From Hypomesus transpacificus (Eukaryota > Chordata > Actinopteri > Osmeriformes > Osmeridae), in NCBI RefSeq assembly GCF_021917145.1, contig NC_061063.1:1655575-1719574 (forward strand): a stretch of DNA of 64,000 nt. Reading direction: 5' to 3'. Within the stretch, counting starts at the first letter, position 1, and every line of letters starts with the position of its first letter. Below, piece after piece: positions 25,508-37,118 of this stretch. The position numbers and the translations under genes are program-made. The notes beneath the pieces were generated by a model. That model was not told the origin of the DNA and did not search any database. It saw nothing but the letters and a program-made list of their open reading frames with translations.

Positions 25508-28500
25508 ATGGCGGAGGTGTCTGTCTCCGGAGCTGGCTCCGATGTAAACACAGCTGTCAGTCTGACAGCGACAGCTATGGCATATTTACAAGACGAGGTA
25601 ACATTGCTAACACTTAGACTCCAACAATACGACTAGAGCTATATATACTTTGACTACTGTTTTCGTTATAATCGCAAATGAATTGGTTTCATGCAAGCTA
25701 GCTAACGTTAGCTACTGTAGCGATTGACACTCTACTGAAATGAACTCGTCTCGACTAGGCTAGTACAGTATTGACAATGAGCTAGTTAGCGACTCTGGTT
25801 TCAAGGTTTAGAGCAATATAAAAGATATAGCACTGCAGTTAACCATATGATCCAGGACATTAATACCCACTGCGTCTTTGAAGTTAGCAGGCTAGCAGCC
25901 AAACTGTAATGTATCACCTACATTTTTAACAGCATCGTCACATTAATTTAGAATAGGATGCTTTAGCTATATTTCCGGGGGCCCAGTCATTTTACACTGA
26001 TGCACCTGTATCCTGTTACAGATGAAGCCTGACGGAGATGGCATTTCTCCTCTCAATCTGGGCGATCTGGACTTGACTACGGACGAGTTCATCTTGGACG
26101 AAGTTGACAGTAGGTCTACGTCTTCTCTAACTATCTTTTTGATGGTCAGTGTTTTACACTGGTGTCGTGAACTTGTTGAGACTCGGACTCAAACCAATTG
26201 TTCTTTATGCCTTCCAGTTCACATCCAGGCCAATCTGGAAGATGACCTAGTGAAAGAAGCTCTGAAAACGGTAAGAGGTTTGCAATTACTTTATGGTTAT
26301 GCAATCCTCAAGAGATTATTCATTTTCTAAATGAATACATTTAATGATTTTAATATGATTTGGCTGTGTTCCCAACATCTTTCCAGGGAGTTGATCTCAG
26401 GCAGTATTCTAAACAAGTTCAAGCTGAACTTCAGCGAATTGAACAGGCTTCCATCAAAGACTGTATCCTTCCTATGCAACAGTTTCAAAATAAGTCAGAA
26501 ACGTGAGTAATGTTAATCATTCATTTGAAAGTTTTAGGGTATCTTACATGGATCATTCACACATATTCATAGTCCTTGACCAGTTGTTTGTCAGATATAA
26601 AGGAGAGTCAAAATATTGCTTCTCTGCACAACCAGATCACTGCCTGTGACTCTATACTGGAGGTGGGTAAATTATAGATATTTTCACTCTGGACCTCTCT
26701 GATGTCTGTTATATGTTCCATGCAGCAAATAATCAAATGTTCTATCTTTTATTCTGTCCTCCACCCTTAATGTCTCCATTAAACCTCCTCCTCTTGGCCT
26801 GTCTCCCCCCTCCTCTCTCCCCTTTTCTCCCTCTCCGTCCACCCTCTTCCTCCTCCCTCCCTCTTCTCTTCTTACCTACTCTCCCTCAACCCTCTCACCC
26901 ATATCTCCCTCCCTTCTCCCTCCCTCTCTCTCTCCCTCTTCTTCTCTTTTCCCCCTGCTCCTCTCTCCCTCTCCTCTCCTTCCTTTCTCGCCCTCCTCTC
27001 TTTTGCTCTTCCTCCTCCTTCCCCCTCTTCTCCTTGTCCTCCTCTCCCCCCCCCATCTCTCTTCCTCCCCTCTCCCTCCTCTCCCCCCCATGTCCTTTCT
27101 TCTCTCCTCCCTCCTCTCCCTCCTTGATCCCCTTTTTCTCCCTCTTCCTACTCTTTCTTCTCCCCTCGTCATCTTCCTCTCCCCTCTCCTCTCCCCCCTC
27201 CTCCCTCCCACCCCCCCCCCCAGCGTATGGAGGGCATGCTGAGTGGTTTCCAGAGCGACCTGTCTTCCATCAGCAGTGAGATCCAGACGCTGCAGCAGCA
27301 GTCGGTCAGCATGAACCTGCGTCTGAGGAACAGGCAGGCCGTCCGCAGCCACCTCAGCCAGCTGGTGGACGAGCTGGTGGTGCCTGGGGCCATGATCTCG
27401 TGAGTGTGTGTGTGTTTGAGAGAGAGAGAGACAGAGATGGGGGGAAAAAGTGAGGGGGTTCAAGAGACATCGATGACACGGAAAACAAGCGGAGAGACAT
27501 CCAGTGGTGTTGTTGATTTAGTCAAGGACTAGAATGCGCGTTGTTTGGGAGCGAGCGAGAGAGCGAGAGAGGGAGAGCGGGTGCGGATGGAGTTGACCGT
27601 GTTCCGTCACGCCGCAGGATCATCCTGGAGACGCCGGTGACGGAGCAGGAGTTCCTGGAGCAGCTCCACGAGCTCAACAACAAGATCAACTTCGCCAAGG
27701 AGCTCAGCTTCAGGGAGACTCTGGCCTGCTCTGACATCCAGGACATAGTGGACCGCCTGAAGATCAAGGTGAGAGAGGGAGGGGGAGGAAGAGGGGGTTA
27801 AGAGGGAGGGAGGGAGCGAGCGAGCGAGGGAAGAAGGAAGGAAGGAAGGAAGGAAGGAAGGAAGGAAGGAAGGAAGGAAGGAAGGAAGGAAGGAAGGAAA
27901 GAAAGAGACAGATAACAGAGGTAAGGCCCAGGCGTTAGTGGTGAGACTGTATTTGAAATAAGCACTTATCTGTTTATTACTCAGGCTGTCACCAAGATCC
28001 GAGAGTTCATTCTGCAGAAGATATATGCCTTTCGAAAGCCCATGACCAACTACCAGATACCCCAGAACACCCTTCTCAAGTACAGGTAGGTCCAAATGAG
28101 ATGTATTTAACACATAAACAGATTATATTTTATTGAATCCTCTTTAATGGGCACTGTCCATGAAACACTTTCCCTTTGAAAGTCTTAACCACTTGAGCAC
28201 CGCAAATCGGCTCATAAGTCAATTTCTGCACATCTTTTCTTCTTCCTTCCTATAGGTTCTTTTACCAGTTCCTCCTGGCCAATGAGAGGACTGTTGCTAA
28301 GGAGATCAGGGACGAGTACGTGGACACCATGAGCAAGATCTACTACAGCTACTTCAAGTCCTACAGCGGCAGGCTTCTCAAAGTACAGGTCCGTCCTTTA
28401 CACCCTCTAGGCACCAGGGAGCGAAGAAGAGACATCACCTCAAAATTTATCTGTTTATGATGTTATTTAGTACTAAGACGTATCTCTCTCTCTTTCTCTC

Positions 28501-28522
28501 TGTCTCTCTCTGTCTCTCTCTG

Positions 28523-28588
<66 letters not shown>

Positions 28589-28945
28589 TCTCTCTCTCTG
28601 TGTTGACAGTATGAAGAAGTAGCAGACAAAGATGATTTGATGGGGGTGGAGGATACAGCCAAGAAAGATATCCTTTTATTAAACGAACGATACGTAAAGC
28701 ATTTGGTGCACCCTATGACCTGAAGTCAGTCCCATCCCCACACACACACACTTACACGCACACACACACAGACATCCCTCCAGACAGTCCTTGACTGCTG
28801 CACCAGGTTTCTTCTCCAAGCCGTCTCTGAAGAGCAGGAACACCATCTTCACCCTCGGCCAGCGGGGGGCGGTGCTGAGCCCTGCCGAGCTGGAGGGACC
28901 CATCCTCATCCCTCACACCGCCCAGAGAGGAGACAGCAGGGTAGG

Positions 28946-28980
<35 letters not shown>

Positions 28981-29004
28981 CCAGAGAGGAGACAGCAGGG
29001 TAGG

Positions 29005-29041
<37 letters not shown>

Positions 29042-32000
29042 CCAGAGAGGAAACAGCAGGGTAGGTTACACACACACACACATGAACACACGCACACACT
29101 GCCCAGAGAGGAAACAGCAGGGTAGGTTACACACACACACATGAATACACACACACACTGCCCAGAGAGGAAACAGCAGGGTAGGTTACACACACACACA
29201 TGAACACACACACACACACTGCCCAGAGAGGAGACGGCAGGGTAGGAAACACACACACATGCCAAAGTAGTAGGCATGGTATAACACACACGCGTCACCT
29301 GGGGCCGTTGTCTCTCCAGTACCCGTACGAGACGCTGTTCCGCAGCCAGCACTACGCCCTCCTGGACAACGGCTGCAGGGAGTTCCTCTTCCTGTCTGAC
29401 TTCTTCATGGTGACAGGAAACTCGGCCTTCGACCTGTTCAACAGCATCATGGGAAAGACCCTCAGCATGTTCCTGGTCAGAGGAGCACATTTAGGCTTTA
29501 GTCCCCAAATATAGATACATACCTTTAATTTTCTTTCTTCCTATGAAAATGACATGAAAATGGAAATGTTTTGTGTGTGTGTCTCTCTCTTCCCCCCCCC
29601 CCCCCTTCCCTCCCCCCTCTCCCCCCCTGTAGAAGAGCATGTCTACCTATGTGTCAGACTGCTATGACAGCATAGCTGTGTTCCTGTGTATCCACATCAT
29701 CCTGCGCTTCAGAGCCATCACCGTCAAGAGGAACATCCCCGCCCTCGACAAGTCAGTCACCTCCTCCCACGACACACACACTTGACCCCCTTTCCCAACA
29801 CACTTTCCCCTTTTCCCCTTCCCCTAATCCTCTACTCCCAACATATCTCTGTAAACCTGAACAAACACAGACACCTTTGAAGAGTATGTGGCATTTAGTG
29901 GAAGCAGTTTTGATCATGCTGTTTGAACCCTCTGCAACTTGTGCTTGTGTTTGTGTGTGGTTGTCCGTGTGTGTGTATGGTCCTGCACGTGTGTGTGTTT
30001 GTGTGGTTGTCCGTGTGTGGTTGTCCGTGTGGTGTGTTTGTGTGTATGGTCTTCCGTGTGTGTGTGTGTTGTTGCTAGGTACTGGGAGGCGGTTCTAGAG
30101 CTGCTGTGGCCCAGGTTTGAGCTCATCCTGGAGATGAACATCCAGAGCATCCGTAACACCGACCCCCAGAAACTAGGAGTACTGGACACCAGACCTCACT
30201 ACGTACGTACACACACACACACAGAAAACCAAACACGTTGTTTTGATCATCATCAATGTTGTTGATCGTTAAAATGTGTGTGTCCCTAACGTGTGTGTGT
30301 GTCACTAACGTGTGTGTGTGTGTGTGTCACTAACGTGTGTGTGTGTGTGTCACTAACGTGTGTGTTGTGCTCTCAGATCACGCGGAGGTACGCAGAGTTC
30401 TCCTCAGCAATCGTCAGCATCAACCAGACTTTTCCCAACGAGAGGACACACACACTGCTGGGACAGCTGCAGGTACCACACACTCTACACACTGTTTACA
30501 CTCTCTCTACACACTGTCTACACACTCTACACACACTCTACACTCTCTCTACACACTCTCTACACACTCTCTACACACTCTCTACACACTGTCTACACTC
30601 TCTCTACACACTGTCTACACACTCTACACACTGTTTACACTCTCTCTACACACTCTCTACACTCTCTCTACACTCTCTCTACACTCTCTCTACACACTCT
30701 CTACACACTCTCTACACACTCTCTACACACTGTCTACACTCTCTACACACTGTCTACACTTTCTCTACACACTCTCTACACACTGTCTACACTCTCTCTA
30801 CACTCTCTCTACACACTCTCTACACTCTCTCTACACACTGTCTACACACTCTCTACACACTCTCTACACACTGTCTACACACTCTCTACACACTCTCTAC
30901 ACACTGTCTACACACTCTCTACACTTAGGCCTGTCGCACAATATATGCACAATCATTTTTGGTGACGCAATATACATACACACGCATCTACACACACTAC
31001 ACTGTCTACACACACTCTACACGGTCTACACACTACACTGTCGACACAAACACACACACTCATGTCTGTCAGGTCAAGTCCAATGTATTTCTATAGCACA
31101 TACAGAAACAACCAGTGTTAGCCCAAGTTCTCTACAGTCAACGAGGGAAAAAAAGCTTGAATATAACTAGAACTTATCACAAGGACACATACACAGACGA
31201 ATAGGATAATATTTTTGCACTTCCTCACCACAACAATGCATTACTACAGAAATGAAAGTAACACCTCCTAACTTTCTATTCCTGCATGATTCTATCTTTG
31301 TGTGATACAAAAATAGTCCCCCCAAAAACTCCCCCCGTGGTGTACCACAGACTCCGGGTAGAGATATGTGTGTGTGTACGTGGGAGGGGGGGGGGGGGGG
31401 GGGGGGGTTGGTTGTGTGCGCGGTTTTCCAGCTAAAGTGGAGCATGTGACTGAGATGACGTTGTTTGTCGTCTCAGGTTGAGGTGGAGAACTTTGTCCTG
31501 AAGATGGCAGCAGAGTTCCCCTCCCGGCGAGACCAGCTCATCTTCCTCATCAACAACTACGACATGTTGCTCAGCGTGCTCATGGTGAGAGGGCCCGAAG
31601 AACTACAACCGAGGCCTGCTCAGAACTACAAACAACAAAACACCGTTATTACACATATAGACGCCATTTAACAGAGTCAGAGAATTAAGGCTTGTTAGGT
31701 CAATCAAAGATCTGATATGTTCCATTTCCTACATTTCCCAGGAGCGAGCAGCGGATGACAGTAAGGAAGTGGAGGGTTTTCAGCAGCTGCTACTAGCCAG
31801 AACACAGGTAACCTTGCACTGGAATTTTGGGAAATGGAGTCTGGGTGGTCCCATCATGGTTGGAATCAAACTCACTAATGTATCAAACATGATGTCCTAT
31901 TCTGTTCTCAAATCTAACTACAACACGGTCTCAGAGTAAATATTCATTGTAAGTCACATTTATATCCATTCATAGACTTCTCCGTTTCCTGCATTTAAAC

Positions 32001-33527
32001 TTTCTTTTGCTCCCTCTCTCTCCCCTCCCTTCCTCTGTCCCTCTTCCTTCCCTCTCCTCCTCCCTCTCTTCCCTCCCTCTCCTCCCTCTCCTCCCTCTCC
32101 CCCCCCCCCACGCCCCATCACCAGGAGTTCATTGAGGAGATCCTGTCGCCTCCCTTCGGAGGGATGATCGCTTTTGTGAAGGAGAGCGAGGCTCTGATGG
32201 AGAAAGGCCAGCTGGACAGGCTGAAGAACGACGAAGGTGAGGAGGGTGGGGGACTAGGGGAGGAGGAGGAGGGAGAGGAGTGAGAAGTCCCAATACTCGA
32301 CAACAAACCAAGACGTTGGACCGAACCAAAACAAACAACGGTAGAAGGACTTCCTGGGAGCACTGGGTGAAAAGGCTGTGACGTCAGGAACATGCAAACC
32401 CGATCAGGCTTCCTTCACCTCTGCATTTGTCTGTTTAACCGTTTGTCAGTTCCTCTCACACATTCTCCCACGCCTTCCTCTCTCTCCTGCCTCCCCCCCA
32501 CCTCCCACATATGTGGGCTGGCGGTTTGATGTCTCATATTGGGGTCACACTCGAAACAGAAGGCAGGGGCTGGTGGTTTCCAGTGCGTCACCCCTGCCAC
32601 GCAGTTCAGCAGGTCTGCGAACCGAAGGCCCACCATGCTCCGCTCACCGACCCAAAACAAAATAGCAGACGTTGCTCTTTTGTAGCCTCCACATCCGTCC
32701 ACCCTGTCTGAATGTGACTACGTTCACCACAGCCCAACATGCGCTTTGGGGGGTTCAAATAGTGTATTGTGTAGCAGACCATTACCTTATGTTTTGACAT
32801 GTTACTGCTCAGGTCCCAGTGTTGTTTGTTGGATTTAGTCGTGTTTTGTGTGTCGGTGAGTAACTGAGGCGTAACCCACTTTCCCGACTTGTTTCCCTCC
32901 CTGTTTCCCTCCCTCGTTCCCGCCAGCTCGTATCACCCAGCTCATCAGGGGTTTCTCCAGCACGTGGAAGCAGTCTGTGGAGGCTCTGAGCCAGGAGGTC
33001 ATGAGGTCCTTCACCAACTTCAAGAACGGCACCAGCATCATCCAGGTACGGCTGTTCACCCGCTACTCTCTCTCTCTCGCTCAACTGCTCCTCTATCTCC
33101 TTCTACCCTATCTGTCTTCCCCTCTGTCCTCTCTATCTGTCTCTTTCAGGGAAGAAAGGCTCTCATCCATAAATCCAGTTATTGAAAAAAGAGATCAACG
33201 CATCCTTGAGCCTCTATCTAAAGACAATTTTCTACCCCTATAACAATCGGGGACAGGAAAAAACAATAACTTTTTTTTATTTCATTGAATCTCAAACAAT
33301 ATCATCTTCATAAGTCTTCTTCTCTGCTCTCTCTGCTTGTGCTTCCCGCCTCTAACGGTGCTTACCTGCCGGGCCTCCAGGGGGCGCTTACCCAGTTGAT
33401 CCAGTACTACCACGGCTTCCACAAGGTGCTGTCCCAACCCGCCTTCCGCAGCCTGGCGGCGCGCTCCGAGCTCATCAACCTGCACCACCTCATGGTGGAG
33501 GTGAAAAAGCACAAGCCCAACTTCTAA
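25508..33527 (+). CDS. vps52: VPS52, subunit of GARP and EARP tethering complexes
   Basis: Vps52 is the core subunit shared by GARP (retrograde traffic from endosomes to the trans-Golgi network) and EARP (endosomal recycling). Coding exons: 25508-25597, 26022-26109, 26218-26270, 26387-26462, 26595-26662, 27224-27399, 27618-27768, 27985-28085, 28256-28388, 28610-28667, 28807-28940, 29320-29475, 29633-29751, 30079-30202, 30377-30472, 31477-31584, 31742-31807, 32125-32236, 32927-33045 and 33381-33527. Phases close to 724 residues, against about 723 in human. Landmarks are LDLTTDEFILDEVD near the N-terminus, QYSKQVQAELQRIEQASIKD in the coiled coil, KAVTKIREFILQKIYAFRKP in the Vps52 core, WPRFELILEMN, and the C-terminus HLMVEVKKHKPNF. 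Nineteen junctions fit and eighteen introns are GT-AG; the intron after 28667 is U12-type. No defect is seen. The gene is divergent from rps18. Confidence 0.96.
26735..27223 (+). repeat. About 480-bp polypyrimidine tract before a vps52 exon
   Basis: Almost pure C/T sequence (cctcc, ctctcc) fills the end of the intron and runs into the acceptor cccccccccccag at 27223. It creates long but meaningless open frames rich in Pro, Leu and Ser on the plus strand and Arg, Gly and Glu on the minus strand. Confidence 0.9.
27826..27906 (+). repeat. (GGAA)n microsatellite in a vps52 intron
   Basis: About 17 copies of GGAA/AAGG, beginning 58 nt after the donor of the exon ending at 27768. Confidence 0.9.
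28480..28600 (+). repeat. (CT)n tract before the exon at 28610
   Basis: TCTC repeats with a few TGTCTC and TTTC interruptions that continue almost to the acceptor gttgacag. Confidence 0.9.
28668..28806 (+). other. U12-type (minor spliceosome) intron of vps52
   Basis: The exon ends GCCAAGAAAG and the intron starts ATATCCTTTT, a perfect U12 5' splice site. The branch-site match TCCTTGAC is at 28788-28795. Its adenosine (28794) is 12 nt from an AG at 28805-28806 or 9 nt from an AC at 28802-28803. Use of the AG keeps the protein collinear with the human sequence as I recall it (AKKGFFSKPS). Use of AC adds one alanine. No GT donor is available nearby that preserves the frame and conserved residues. 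Confidence 0.8.
28921..29252 (+). repeat. 60-bp minisatellite that copies the end of a vps52 exon
   Basis: The phrase 'cccagagaggagacagcag|ggtagg' at the end of the exon finishing at 28940 recurs at 28980, 29041, 29102, 29161 and 29222, separated by (AC)n. Units are 59-61 bp. Each intronic unit retains the last about 20 exonic bases and a GTAGG donor. Confidence 0.9.
30473..30930 (+). repeat. About 450-bp CTCTCTACACA tandem array in a vps52 intron
   Basis: An 11-12-bp unit (ctctctacacact with ctgtctacacact variants) repeated some 38-40 times directly after the donor at 30473. Frames encoding THCLHSLYTLS repeats are artefacts. Confidence 0.9.
31070..31160 (+). repeat. Fragment of a fish interspersed repeat
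   Basis: The phrase 'gtcaagtccaatgtatttctatagcac' resembles the family seen at 56488 and 60430 (tttgtatagccctt). Short and diverged. A run of 22 G's follows at 31386-31407. Confidence 0.4.
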
Positions 33528-33675
33528 CCTCGTAGCTTTTCAAAGCGTCTCGCTTCCGGAACTGTCCGGACAGAAGTTCTTTCAAACAGGGTCTGGGCTG
33601 TTCTCTCTGGAGTGTAAAGTCTGTTTGTGGGGCCGGGTTAGGAAATGGAGAATCCTCTCATTCAGTTGGGTCTGG

Positions 33676-33834
33676 GTGGGTCGAGATCCAGACCCTCTCG
33701 TGTGGGTTGAGATCCAGACCCTCTCGTGTGGGTCGAGATCCAGACCCTCTCGTGTGGGTTGAGATCCAGACCCTCTCGTGTGGGTTGAGATCCAGACCCT
33801 CTCGTGTGGGTTGAGATCCAGACCCTCTCGTGTG
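33676..33834 (+). repeat. 26-bp minisatellite in the vps52 3' UTR region
   Basis: Six copies of a unit beginning gtgggttgagatccagaccc, 150 bp after the vps52 stop codon. Minus-strand frames made of GSGSQPTREGLDL repeats are artefacts. Confidence 0.9.
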
Positions 33835-35120
33835 TCTTGCGTGGGGGTTGGAGAAGCAGGAGTGGACAGGCAGACAGGGGAGCCAAGTGGTGTGTGTGAA
33901 GTACGCCTCCATTCTTGAAGGAGCCATCGCTGGCAATGTTGCATTCATGTCATGTGCAGGGGTATGTATGTTTTCGGTTGAGGTGTGATACATGCACACA
34001 CATAGTTGGTGAAACGCACGGGGGGACACACGTACGCACTCACACACGGAACAAACGCATTGAAACACCCGTACACAGTCTGGAAAAACATACACAGAAA
34101 AACACCCGTACACACTCAAACGTCAAAAAACACTCGCTCAAACACAGAAACATACATACAAATACTCATAAGAAACATACTCAAATACACTTGCTAAAAC
34201 ACACGACGCGCCTACTGGTTTACTGGGATATAGACTGGAATTTTGCTGTTTACTGTATGCCTGTTCACTGTGTATCCTGTCCACGCTCTGTACATTGCTG
34301 CTCTGTTATGAACACAGTCCAGTTATTAAGTGAGACTGATGTAGTCATTGGGTATTAACTAACATGTATCACACATCCTTGCCTGTACGATAATGCATTT
34401 CTTTATTGAATGAAATTAAATACATAAATAATTAGAACATTTTTGTAATCAAACTCTTGATTGAGATAATTAGCTGTGGATTCAGGTTTTTTACAATCAC
34501 GGACCAACGGCACTCATGATCAACAGAATTGTGTCAAGACAAATATCATGAAAGTAAAGTGCATTTGAGAAACACAACAAGAAAACATTACAACACATTA
34601 CAGTTGCACCACAGCTGTCCAAAAGCAACGTCTGATTGAATGGATGAGTAAAGAGAAATGAGGGCCTGCGGATGTCTAGGTTGTCCTATGTGCACGCTTC
34701 CTTCACCGACAAGTGGTCACTTGCATGCAGCATCATACCTTCTCTGGGCTGCTGGCGGTGGATTCTGCTCAGATGATCCACATGTTGGTTTATCCACAAG
34801 AGTACTGCTAAGACAAGGGACTTTTGTTCATTTGTTTAGGTTCAGCCAGTGCATCTTTGCTTTTTGTTTCGTGTTTTTAACTAACCATTTAGTGCCAATT
34901 TTCTTGAAATAAACTTCACCAGAACACTAAAAGAATCGAAAATTACACTGTACTCATATCAGTTCAGTTTAGAGGCATAACATGAAGCCACACAAACACC
35001 TAACAATTCAAAACCTTACTTATGATGTGCTAACCTTAACTGAACACCCAGGCTTAACTATTCAACCAAGTCTGACCTTAGCTGAAGGCCTGACTGCACT
35101 AGGGTGACTGTTGCTAGGGT
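33835..35120. other. vps52 3' UTR and intergenic sequence
   Basis: Candidate poly(A) signals are ATTAAA near 34413 and AATAAA at 34908-34913. There is a CA-rich patch at 33990-34205. No gene or repeat family is recognised between 34210 and 35120. Confidence 0.4.
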
Positions 35121-35125
35121 GACAG

Positions 35126-37118
35126 TCAGAGGAGGACAATGAGACAACTTAACAGAAGAGCAATGCCCAGAGAGGAGGGTCTGTTCATTCTGCCTTCACC
35201 TGAACAGAGAGACAAGCACAGAACACACCTACGTTCACAACAGGAAGTGCAGTCCGATACAATATCACCTTTTCCATCTCATTATCTCATGTGGCTTTGA
35301 GACCTTCCTATGCATGTGATACATATATAGCGTTCTGTTACGTTTTGAGGTCATATTCGACTTCCAAGCTGAGAGGATGTCTTACCGACAGGGTCACCTT
35401 GTCTTGTCTCTATCCGAGGGACTTCCTGGATCTTCGGGACCTCTGTTGGAAGGGAAGGTTTCACATGTTAGCATCCGTCATTTATATATTTCCAGTTTTT
35501 TTTAAGGCAGAGTCAGGTGTGGTGTGCATTTGAGAGCATTTAAACATGCCTTATGACGAGTGTGTTACTGCAGAAAGCTACTAAAGTTCATTACATTCTA
35601 GATGGGACAAATTCCAATCCTGCTCTGTATTGTCAGTTGTAGAGGTGTAGGTTTAGGTATGGACAGCACAGGAACATATCCCAATGTCAAAAGACCATTG
35701 AAACATCCCCACCAATAATTGGCAGCAGAGCTGGGATAATTCAAGTAATGTTCGCATACCAGGGTGATAGAAATGTGTCAACACCAGTATTTAAACCAAT
35801 CCTATGCTCCCTAGTCACAGGGAAAGTTCCAGAATGTTTGAAATCCAAAGAACCCCCTGTGAGCTGGTGAGTTCCAGCCTTCTTACCGTTCACGGTGACT
35901 TTCAGCGTGCTCACCGCCAGCCCCTGGGCATCCAGGACCCTGTAGGTTCCCTCGTCCTCCCTCCGTAGCCCCCTGAGGACCAGGTCACCTCCTTCCTGCT
36001 CCTCTAGGCGCTCCTCCAAGCGTTCCTCCCCCCTCACCCACATTTCCTCCCAGCTGGAGGTGTTCCCTCTCTGGGCCACCACCCTTGCTGACTTGGGGGT
36101 GTGGAGCTTCAAGAGCAGGTTGTCTCCCAACCTCAGGGACTGCTTTAACTTGTGGTCTGGAGATGTGTACATGGGGAGGTTAGAAGAGGTAAGCCTACAT
36201 GGAAAACTGTTTTGATGGACACTCCATCCCTCCATTCATCCCTCTCCCACCCTTGATTTGTCCCGACCTTTCTCCCTCTTCTTCCCTCCCGTACAGTGGT
36301 CTTCACATTCTAAACCCCCCTCCTCCCCCCTCTCCCTCGTCCTGATCAACCACTGTAATTGACGAGAATGATAATTAAGGCCCTGAATATTAAACCCAAA
36401 AATGCGGTTAAAAAATAAGCAGCACGTTATGTATTTACCGTGGACAACGAGTCGGACCCTTTGTATGAAGATCCTCTGTTTCATCACCACCACATAGCTC
36501 TCGTAGAGCCCCACATCTCCGTGCTGCACGTCATTCAGGATCAAAGAGCAGTCACCTTGGTCCAGCTTGTCTTCGGGCACCACCAACCGCCCTTTAAACT
36601 CGCTGGCCTCCCACCGCTGCGTCCCCCGCTGTTCAAACACTGTACTGGCGGGAGTTTGCCACTGGATGTGACAGATCGGGTTGTTGATAACGTTAAGCTC
36701 GGACTTCCAGCTGCAGGGAAGCACCGCCTGGCTGCCCACGGTGGAGACGATGGGCACGGGATCCGGGGAAGAGGAGGCTGGAGAGGCGGAACAAAAGGAG
36801 GGCTAGGTTCAGTGAGACGTTTTTATCTATTCATTTTAGGCTCTAAATTAAGTGCTGACAGAGTATCCCACTTTGTAACATTGTGTGCCTTTCTAAAATA
36901 AAGGTTTCATCTTGAATCATTATAGTGGTCAGACAGACGACCACTTCCAAACAATCCATTATACGAATCCTACTTTTTTGTATCAAATGTTTTGTCTTTT
37001 TACTTGGCGTTGGTTCTACGGTTGTAAAGGTACCATACAACCTAGTAGGCCTATTCTATAACACCTGGGTGGTAGGGCTATACTGACCAACACAGCTGAC
37101 AACCAGAAGACAAAGGTG
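35126..37118 (-). CDS. Two-Ig-domain protein with GPI-anchor-like tail
   Basis: Cell-surface Ig-superfamily protein, family not identified. Minus-strand exons: V-type domain 36777-36439, second Ig-like domain 36156-35887, stalk 35442-35386, C-terminal exon 35199-35126; all are phase 1 with GT-AG ends. The V domain has LPCSW and CHIQWQT, but the usual second cysteine position reads DVGLYESYVV. The second domain (DHKLKQSLRLGDNLLLKLHT to EGTYRVLDAQG) also lacks canonical cysteines, recalling CD2/SLAM-type V plus C2 layouts only loosely. The stalk is EVPKIQEVPRIETRQGDPV. The last exon encodes GRMNRPSS followed by a hydrophobic LGIALLLSCLIVLL and a stop, with no cytoplasmic residues, which is the form of a GPI-attachment signal. 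A 31-nt exon at 37118-37088 (HLCLLVVSCV) could supply part of the leader in phase, but no start codon was found, so the 5' end is incomplete. The gene is divergent from the plus-strand receptor at 38129. Confidence 0.7.

Noticed and set aside
26713-27463. Long Pro/Leu/Ser and Arg/Gly/Glu ORFs
   Set aside because: Produced by the polypyrimidine tract in a vps52 intron on its two strands.
28906-29490. 194-codon Cys/Val-rich minus-strand ORF
   Set aside because: CA repeats and exon-antisense sequence within vps52; no independent signal.
30293-31170. Three overlapping ORFs of 200-277 codons rich in His, Thr, Leu and Ser
   Set aside because: They translate the CTCTCTACACA array in different frames.
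33676-33834. Regular 26-bp repeats considered as a CRISPR-like array
   Set aside because: No unique spacers; eukaryotic 3' UTR minisatellite.
34658-34912. 84-codon plus-strand ORF
   Set aside because: No homology, no splice context and an AT-rich end; probably vps52 3' flank.
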